This document shows, in pieces, positions 57,059-64,000 of a DNA stretch of 64,000 nt. The translations under genes were made by a program, and so were the position numbers. The stretch spans positions 23,177,624 to 23,241,623 of the forward strand of contig CM054112.1 in assembly GCA_028673005.1 (NCBI GenBank), given 5' to 3'. The notes below the pieces were generated by a model. It had not been told where the DNA came from. It searched no databases and saw only the letters and a program-made list of their open reading frames with translations. How positions within the stretch are numbered: the stretch's first letter is position 1; the number at the start of each line of letters is the position of its first letter. This DNA is from Tanypteryx hageni. Taxonomy: Eukaryota > Arthropoda > Insecta > Odonata > Petaluridae.

Positions 57059-57153
57059 ACATGCGCATTTCGGCAAAAAAGCAGCCGTCTTTTAGAATCT
57101 TTTTTGGTGAATTTCCGCTTAAGACGGCTGCTTTGTAGCCGAAATGCGCATGT
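57059..57153. mobile_element. Hairpin element C, degenerate relative of A and B
   Basis: Two 33-nt arms (57059-57091 and 57121-57153) pair with three adjacent mismatches around a 29-nt loop, with weaker pairing beyond. The right arm follows the order of the hammerhead motifs in A and B: CTTAAGA (57118-57124; one change from CTGAAGA), one nucleotide, a 6-bp stem GGCTGC/GTAGCC (57126-57131 with 57135-57140), GAAA (57141-57144), then the self-complementary ATGCGCAT (57144-57151). The G-to-T change hits an essential core position, so a functional ribozyme is unlikely. No target duplication was identified. A simple inverted repeat or miRNA-like hairpin is the alternative. Confidence 0.4.
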
Positions 57154-57780
57154 AGTTTTTTAAACCTTGTTGTGCTCGGGGAAAGTATATTTTTAGTTGC
57201 TTGTTCTTGAAAATTTTCAGCCATAAGACTAGATCGATAGTTATCTGTTGAAAAAATGATTACCAATGAGTGCGGATTAAGCAAATAAGCCAATACTTTT
57301 AGAATGGAAAGAAGCGATAAATAACAATCGTACAAACTTTAATCATATGTATGAGCAGCAGTAAATGATACGCATACTAAAACATAAATATATTTATTAG
57401 ACGCGGAAATATTAATTTTGAAAATGAGTAAAACACAGGCGAAAATCAGTGATCGAATTCCATGGAAGATGAAATAATTGGCAATTTTCTTTGAAAAAAG
57501 TTCTAACATGATGAGGGAAGAAGTTTGAAATCTTCATATCAAAAGGTCCATTTTCTAGTCGAAATCATAATAGAAAAATATGCTTCAGCGTAATTTGAAA
57601 CAAATTGAAATGTCCCACGAAAAACAGCACCACGATGGCACAGGACCAACTCCACGGAACAGAAATAAAATTCGCCAATGAACATCGTATAACAAACCAC
57701 TTAATGGTTGGGCAGAAATTCATCGAGTAGCAGCAGTGACGCTGCAAAGTTTTGCCGCGGGGGTGACAAGAGGCAAAAAT
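57154..57780. other. AT-rich sequence, nothing recognised
   Basis: The minus-strand frames 57027-57335 and 57565-57825 have no recognised domain. Confidence 0.4.
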
Positions 57781-57824
57781 GGGAGGGAGAGATGGAGGAG
57801 CAGAGTAGATGAGGGGAAAGTTCA

Positions 57825-58190
57825 TTCACTCTCCTGCTTCTCTCCCTCTTAACCATTCCCCCTCACTTCGCCTCCCTCTCCCTCCCTCTCTCTACGCTGA
57901 AGATCAGGAGAACTTCGCGGAAAATATTTGCGGGAGAAGTATCTACATCTCTCTCCCTCTCCCTATCTCCCTCTCTACCTCTCTCTCCCTCCCTTTCTCC
58001 CTCCCTCTCTCCTTCCCTCTCTCCTTCCCTCTCTCTCTCCCTCTCTCCCTCCCTCCCTCTCTCTCCCTCTCTCCCTACCTCTCTCTCTCCCTCTCTCTCT
58101 CTCTCCCTACCTCTCTCTCTCCCTACCTCTCTCTCTCCCTCCCTACCTCGCTCTCTCCCTCTCTCTCCCTCCCTCACTCATCAACCTCCT
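57825..58190. repeat. CT-rich (CTCTCTCCCTCC) minisatellite-like block
   Basis: C/T-only sequence from about 57945 to 58185, built from CTCTCTCCCT-type units with occasional A. The 215-codon + strand frame at 57809-58456 and the 104-codon minus-strand frame are translations of the repeat. Confidence 0.8.
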
Positions 58191-58289
58191 TCCAGCTTCG
58201 TCTTCCGCACCGCGCAGGAGTAAAAAAAGAGTTAGATCGGTGTGGAAGTGGGATGAGGTGGGGATTGGCGTTGGGTGCCCAGAGTCGGG

Positions 58290-58510
58290 GTGGTCTGGAT
58301 AGGGTGGTAAAGAGGAGAGAAGGCCGAGGGGAGGATCGATGGAGGGATGGGCGTGTAGCGGTGAGGAAGAGAGCGAAGAGGCGATATTCCTCGTACCAAC
58401 CCGTGGTATTTTTAGAGGAGGTTCTTGCGAAGCCGCACTGCTCGAGGGGGCGCTGATGGCGGTGTAGGGGAAAGTTGAGGGAAGAGGAAAGGAGGGGCAA
58501 GGGAGGGGTG
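58290..58510. repeat. Purine-biased block
   Basis: G+A-biased + strand following the CT block, with a mixed, CpG-containing centre at 58380-58465. Confidence 0.45.
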
Positions 58511-58692
58511 AGACTGGAACGGAAAATAAAACCCATGGCGCTTGAGTGTAGGAGGATATCTCGCTTAACTAAACCGCCGAGAGGAGGAAGGGGGATGAAC
58601 ACTTTCGGTTTGCAAAGAGACTACTCGGATACGTTGTATTTTATTCTCATTGCTCTCATTAGGGCGGAAGGTGGTTTTTAGTGTCTGCGACA

Positions 58693-58760
58693 GCGAGTTG
58701 CAGGTGCGGTAGCCTAGTGGGCTCGGAGGTGACAGCGGCTATCGATTAAACGAGCGATAT
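58693..58760 (+). mobile_element. Possible tRNA-like SINE head
   Basis: GCGGTAGCCTAGTGGGCTCGG contains an A-box-like TAGCCTAGTGGGC. About 25 nt further, GGCTATCGATTAAAC weakly resembles a B box. No element ends were found. Confidence 0.25.
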
Positions 58761-59580
58761 CTAACAACGCCATGCATTGGAAAGAGAACGTTTAACCATC
58801 AAGAGTGACAGCACGAATCCATGGGTTTCGGTTACATGTATTTATTCATGTGGCTAAGGCTTCTAGGATACGTATTAAATACTTTAGTAAATAGTAAAGA
58901 TTTTCAAATGATGGACAAGAAAAGAATTAAGGCGACATTAATAAAATAAATGAATTACCATCATGTTACCAAATTGACGAGACACACCGATAGGAGACAT
59001 TTTACATTCTCTTTATCTTTATGATAATGCAGTCTTTATTCAGTCTAAATTCTAAACATTTAACTTTTGCATTCCGAGTTTTGAATGAATGGAAGGTGAT
59101 ACATTTTAAATTGTCATTCCTATACGATTGCTTAAAATTCCGATCAATGCGTGTTTTTCCCTTCTTATAAAGTTCAAGTTTCACAAATTTTAATACAACA
59201 ACAAGTACTGCAATCATATCACTCATTTTTTCTTCACAATTTATCCATTAAAGCAATAATGCTTCTGTGGTGTCAAATAATAATAGTTTGTGACAATTGC
59301 ACATATATATTAAACACCAGCGGATTTTAATTATTTTTTCCCCTAAAAGATCCGAAGAAATTCACAACCAGATTACAAAAACGACATATTTATTTATTTT
59401 CGTTTTATAAAGACGATCAATAAAGAATAAATTTTGGACCGTATCAACAATTTAAATTTTATGAAACGAGTTTGTTTTGTGGTAATAAGTGGTATTTATT
59501 TATAGATGAATAACTGTAACTCGAAAAGTAAGTGATGAATTAGGCGAATCTGGCCTTATTTTTTCAGTAGGTACTTGATT
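58761..59580. other. AT-rich sequence, nothing recognised
   Basis: The minus-strand frame 59002-59226 has no motif. Confidence 0.5.
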
Positions 59581-59581
59581 G

Positions 59582-59583
<2 letters not shown>

Positions 59584-59657
<74 letters not shown>

Positions 59658-59658
59658 G
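59584..59658. repeat. (TA)37 microsatellite
   Basis: Uninterrupted TA dinucleotides over about 75 bp. Such tracts unwind easily, extrude cruciforms and are length-unstable. Confidence 0.9.
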
Positions 59659-60230
59659 CACCGATCAGATGCTAAAGAGTGCAAGTCAGTGAAATGTAAA
59701 TCATAGATATTTAAGAGCTCGTTAAATAAACATTGGACAATTCCCTTAAACATTCAATAGAAAAAATTCTTTTAAATAAACATATAAGATACATCTATCC
59801 TTATCATAAGGATTTAAAATGAAGAGGTTATCCACAGTTAAGAAAAATAAAATTTTAATGAAACTTATATTAAGTCACGAAATCAAGATATTTGATCAAT
59901 CGAGTCATAGAAGTTTCAGTAATGAAATAATTTATCGAAATAAATTTACCAGATCTCCAATCAATATTTTAATAAATTGGAATCTAAATCAATGTCAGAA
60001 CAATTCCCAAATAGATCAGTTTTCACACATTTCCGGTATTATTTACCCTATCAGGATATGTTTTCAACAGTTTTATACTAAATTTAACGTTAATCCGTTC
60101 GAAAACATCACCTTTTGTGCAAAAAACGGACAATGTTCGGACATGTGTTTCGACAGCCGCAGAGAACCTCCGGGATAGGCTCGGCTATAGTCTCGGGTAC
60201 AGACGGGCACGTGAGATCAAACCAACTCCT
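59659..60230. other. AT-rich sequence grading into GC-rich
   Basis: The + strand frame 59819-60178 is AT-driven and has no domain. Confidence 0.4.
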
Positions 60231-60234
60231 CTCT

Positions 60235-61100
60235 TTCTCGAGAGAGAGCGAGAGAGAGAGAGAAAAAGAGAGCAAAAACTCCAAGAAAACATTCCCACCA
60301 CTCCTAACCCGCCATCGGAACATCTTTCCCTGGGACCCAACCGAGCGAATCTAAGTGAATTAAACGATGACGAAGGAGACGCATCACGCCCATCAACTCG
60401 TTTGCAAGGGGAGGGGGCGGAGGGGAGGCGGGAGGAGAAGACTTTTAACGCGACCATTTGCATGGAAACGTTTTACGTTCAAACGGTTCGAAGTCGGTCT
60501 CCTTCTCGCATGACTTGGAAGCGGGACCGTCCCCGTGACTCATTGTCGCATCGAGGAAGCGGTTCTCGATAAAAGAATACTCTTCTCCCTCTCTCGTCCT
60601 AAAGTATGCGCCCGTGGAGAGAGAGAGAGAAAGATAGATAGAGAGAGAGAGTTGTCTTCCAGACTGCAACGCCGAGTGCAGCGTCCCCTTCGGGAGGCCG
60701 AGGGGCGTCCTCAGCCTCCTACGCGGTCCAGCCGGCGCCTCAAACCCTCCCCTCCTCCCTCGCTTTATCCTCCCTCATTCCCGATCGCCATTCACTTACC
60801 TCCGCAACCCCTCCTCCCCAAACCTCCATTCCCTTCCCTCCCTCCCTCCCTCCTCCACCCCTTCTTGCTTTCTTGCACTTCGCGGTGCTGGTGTAGGACC
60901 GGTTCTCCTTGGAGGGAAGCTCGGCGCTTGCTAAAGGGAGATATCGGCGTGACGGAGGTGGGCGGATGGTATAGTGCCCCCTTCCAAGAGGGTGCGGGGG
61001 CGGGAGAGAGGGGAGGAAGAGGAAAGGAGTAGCAGGAAAGAGGATTCGCGGACGGAGAGGAGTGGGATCGGAGTGGATTAATAGGAGGTAGAAAAGCCGT
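60235..61100. repeat. Alternating purine and pyrimidine tracts in GC-rich DNA
   Basis: GA runs at 60238-60270 and 60615-60652, a C/T-rich tract at 60740-60870 and a purine tract at 60990-61050, separated by CpG-rich text. The frames (60117-60572 and 60535-61032 +, 60740-61156 minus) change composition with the tracts and are not credible genes. Confidence 0.5.
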
Positions 61101-62390
61101 GAAACGTAGCATGCATTCAAGACTGGGGACAATAGTGTCTTGTCCGTTCTGTGCAACTTTCTCGCGGGATTCCTAACCCATTGTTTAGAAGGCCATTCGA
61201 AATCCTCCGTTTGATTTGATTAATTGCGGACATTCCTAAGCGATTCTACCGGATGGAATTGGCTTTCGCCACTATGAGGTCGTCGCTGTGTGGATGAGAG
61301 TATCCCAGAGCAATTAACGGTTCTTTTTTAGACTAATTGAAGGTAGAAGTAGTGTTCGTTATTCGTAATTTTAGAATTACTTGTTTGCTTAGTAACGGAA
61401 TTATTTTTCTGTTTCATGCATCATTATAAGAAGCTTGGACTCTGTTGTGAAAAGATTTATAATGAAAATATGGACCTCTTACAGTATCCAAGTGATTTTC
61501 GGACGATATCCTCATTTTCACGCACTTTTTATTAAATTCTCCAGTCAAGAACAAGCATTTAAATATCAGATACTTGGTTTTTTATATCAGTACTATGAGT
61601 AATAAAGATACCTAAGATAAATATTTCTTCAATTATTTAATATTTAATTGCATATTCTTGGATTTCTTTTCAGCCATGAGACGAGACTGGATAATTCTTT
61701 AATGGATTATACTTTCGATCACTCTACATTTGCAGAAACATTGTTACCTCAAAATTAATTAATTAAAATTAATTAATTTTCAAATCTTGAGGACAATTAA
61801 CCGTCGTATAATATTTACAAAAAAAATAAAACATTTGGTGGAAGCAATTATTAGATCACTGTTTTGATTGTCCTAGGTAGATGTTTATGTTTTTTCTCAA
61901 TCCTATCCATGTAATGAAAGAGTATCCGTAGTATATGAAACCATTTATTGTCAAGCAGAGACTATTTATTTAAATTGACTTTGACTTTAAATTGCCCAAC
62001 ACAGAAAAGAAGTAAATAGCGAAAATTAAAAAATATAGTAGTATTACGATACTATTCCGTCATTAATTATTTGAAGCTTCTGGCAATCGATTTACCCACA
62101 ACACGACTTTAATTAAAGTGACCATCAATCAGCTTCCAACCATAAGGTGAAGTCAATAATAAGATTTTTAAATTGAAGGCACCTACTTGGTTCGAATTCT
62201 CCCAATTTAATTTTATTGTCCTGAAGTCTAACCCTCCACGCTGTGCATAAATTCAATTTGTTTCTGGGCCAATGTTTCCCTCGGAAGTCGAGAGAACCGA
62301 GAACGTCTCGGATGGATTCCTTTTGGCGCCAAAATGTGCTTTTCGCTCCTCCCTTCCTTCTCATCCAGTCCCGCCCTAAGAACATAAGAG
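61101..62390. other. AT-rich sequence without genes
   Basis: No supported gene. It contains the AT palindrome at 61751-61780. The minus-strand frame 62125-62385 lacks motifs. Confidence 0.5.
61751..61780. repeat. AT palindrome, 14-bp arms
   Basis: AAAATTAATTAATT and its exact reverse complement are separated by two bases. The arms are short and low-complexity. Confidence 0.6.
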
Positions 62391-62392
62391 AG

Positions 62393-62420
62393 AGAGTGAG
62401 AGAGAGAGAGAGAGAGAGAG
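62393..62420. repeat. (GA)n microsatellite
   Basis: Short GA-repeat run at the left edge of the CpG-rich segment. Confidence 0.7.
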
Positions 62421-62519
62421 TCCCGTGAAATGGCCTCCCTCGCTAATGATGCATTTGAACAAGCACGCTCACTAAATGGCGGTGAGAACTAACATGCACT
62501 CCTTTTTTTATTTATTCCC

Positions 62520-62990
62520 CTTTGGCAAACGTGCGTGCCCTCCGCGAGACGGCGCTGTCAGCGGCGCGGGATGGCCACGGCGGTCGTAGTCGTCGTCATG
62601 TGTGTGTGTGCGCGCAAGAAGTGGGGCGGGGTGTGGGGGACCCGGTGCAAGGACTGGCTCAGTCCATGCCTTCCGCCGCCGACCCTCTTCGTAGAGCGAG
62701 CGGTGCCCGCTGGGAGGGAGGGGGCGGGAGCGCGAAGCGGGGGCGGGAGAAGCAGGACGGGGCTTCGACCCCGGGACTCGGGCGCCCACGCCGCCGACGG
62801 ACGAGTCCAGGACCGGGTCCGAAGGGTAAGATTAACGGGCGGCAGAGACGGCGGCGGCCGACCTCGCCCCCCTCTCTCTCTCTCTCTCCCGCCTCCGCCC
62901 ACCCAATCACTCCACCCCTTCCAGTCTGAGAACGATCGTCGGAGGCGGGGAAGAAAGGAGTCGAGCGGAATATAAGAGAGCTAACCCGTC
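62520..62990. promoter_or_regulatory. CpG-rich segment, candidate promoter
   Basis: High GC and CpG throughout, with a (TG)4/CGCG run (62599-62614), GGGCGGG Sp/KLF-type words near 62724-62750 and a TATAAG word at 62971-62976 at the right edge. Six overlapping frames on both strands here are typical of GC-rich DNA and none shows a domain. Promoter status is inferred from composition. Confidence 0.35.
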
Positions 62991-63301
62991 TCATAACGGT
63001 TTTATCCTCGGTATGGCGACGGATAATTATTCTCGGTAGATATTATGAAGAAAGTGGGATATCGCGCGACATTTGGAATTCGTCGTCGGGAGATGTGATG
63101 TCATATAGGTATTGCGCGGCCGTTTTGGGAAAGTCGTGGGTTGAGATTCTAGGAAAATCTAAATGCCGAATACGCTGTGAAACCGACTAGGCTTATTTTA
63201 AATTAATAGAGAAATTCAAGTTAACTTGTGCGTACGGCCTTATGATTTTGCCGACATAGGAATAAAAGTGCAAACAGAAACCTTTTTCATATTCTCTGAA
63301 A

Positions 63302-63541
63302 CAATGTTTTCCAAACTTATTATCATGAGAGTCAGCGGAAGGGAAAGGCACACGAGAAAAAGTTTTGACTCGAGTTTTCATTAACTTGCAATAAATAAGC
63401 AATATATTCTAAATTATAAATTGTATTTCTATATATAAATGGAGTATTTCGTTCCCTGTCATTTTCGGTATATTTTAGCAGGTTTTTGAGTGGTCACATT
63501 TTAATAGAATTGGATCGCGACCCATACTTTGGAGAACGCTG
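63302..63541. mobile_element. hAT-like MITE with 8-bp target duplication
   Basis: The left end CAATGTTTTCCAAACTTA mirrors the right end, CAGCGTTCTCCAAAGTAT in reverse complement. The flanks CTCTGAAA (63294-63301) and CTCTAAAA (63542-63549) match at 7 of 8 positions. It is 240 bp with an AT-rich centre and no transposase. The minus-strand frame 63193-63402 overlaps it by chance. Confidence 0.65.
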
Positions 63542-63549
63542 CTCTAAAA

Positions 63550-64000
63550 GTAATCTTTAATTGATCCATTCCCAATAACTAAGAGGGCTTAGTATTAGCC
63601 ATTCATGATGGAAAGTGATGTCTTCTTCAACGAGAAAAATAAATCCAGCAATGATTTAGCTCAGCCAAGCACAACCATGCATTTCCTTTCCTAGATTTAT
63701 GCATTACGATATCCAACACGTTTCTAGGAAACAATGAAATCCAAATTTTCGATAAATTTTTTAAATTTGTCTCTATTCTCGTTTTTCGTGAATATCTTAG
63801 CTGATAAAATTTGCGTTTTTTCCCAAAACGCTGTTCTTACTTTCACAATTTCCTTTAGTTTTCACAGATAGACTCTAGGAAAAATAGATTCTTTCCCTGA
63901 TCTCGACATATTGCGCATTTAAGAAAGCAAAGGCGATACATTTTACAAAATCAACTACAGACTTGAGCCTTTTACGCAATATTTTACCCCTAAGAAGGAT
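63550..64000. other. AT-rich sequence, nothing recognised
   Basis: No supported feature to the end of the window. Confidence 0.5.

Noticed and set aside
57059..57153. Hairpin considered as a microRNA precursor
   Set aside because: Arm length could fit, but both arms and the core order match the fold-back elements better. Kept only as an alternative.
57809..58456. 215-codon + strand open frame
   Set aside because: Most of it is a Ser/Leu/Pro translation of a CT repeat. The remainder has no domain.
62185..62205. GGTTCGAATTC, a B-box-like word suggesting a tRNA gene
   Set aside because: No matching A box or cloverleaf on either strand at the required distance.
62522..62994. Six overlapping long frames in both directions
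   Set aside because: High GC makes stops rare. The frames contradict each other and contain no domain. Treated as a CpG-rich segment instead.

Overview
This window looks like non-coding DNA from a large, repeat-rich animal genome, most likely an insect or other arthropod. There is no long conserved open reading frame, no operon structure and no bacterial promoter/RBS organisation. The repeats are typical animal mobile elements: a LINE whose reverse-transcriptase text resembles a type common in insects, several hAT-like MITEs with 8-bp target duplications, piggyBac-like elements at TTAA, tRNA-derived SINEs, and Penelope-like fold-back elements carrying hammerhead-ribozyme motifs. Almost all long open frames lie in GA/CT-rich low-complexity tracts and are not genes.

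Layout. 0-30 kb is AT-rich intergenic or intronic DNA interrupted every few kb by purine-rich blocks, nearly all with purines on the + strand. It also holds two tRNA-derived SINEs (about 1.9 and 9.4 kb), a ribozyme-bearing fold-back element (2.2 kb), hAT MITEs (7.1, 15.0, 26.2 kb) and a 1.3-kb piggyBac-like element (26.7-28.1 kb). 30-33 kb holds the best gene-like signals on the + strand: a two-exon reading frame with a phase-matched 112-bp intron (30.4-30.7 kb) and a possible terminal exon followed by AATAAA (31.9-32.2 kb). 35-38 kb has purine/pyrimidine blocks and a TATA/CCAAT promoter-like CpG cluster. At 39.4-39.65 kb is a 189-bp perfect palindrome with a hammerhead motif on each strand. 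41.7 kb has another hAT MITE. 42.7-44.2 kb is a CpG-rich region with ETS and NRF-1 sites near a possible minus-strand first coding exon; a possible + strand exon lies at 45.9 kb. 48.5-50.5 kb is a decayed LINE with a repeated segment beyond its ORF end. 51.3 kb has a CRE/NRF-1 pair. 53.5-54.3 kb holds a piggyBac MITE and a possible transposase fragment, followed by a 14-bp minisatellite (54.8-55.3 kb). 57.1 kb carries a third, degraded hairpin of ribozyme-like layout. The right end has CT blocks, a TA microsatellite, a CpG-rich stretch and another hAT MITE.

The most interesting content is the fold-back family at 2.2 and 39.5 kb (and possibly 57.1 kb). The first two share flanking 12-13-bp direct repeats, a related tail and a predicted hammerhead fold. 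Their stem II differs in sequence but keeps its pairing, and stem III is self-complementary. This points to retroelements mobilised through self-cleaving, possibly dimeric, RNA. No expression or homology search was possible, so all gene calls are tentative.
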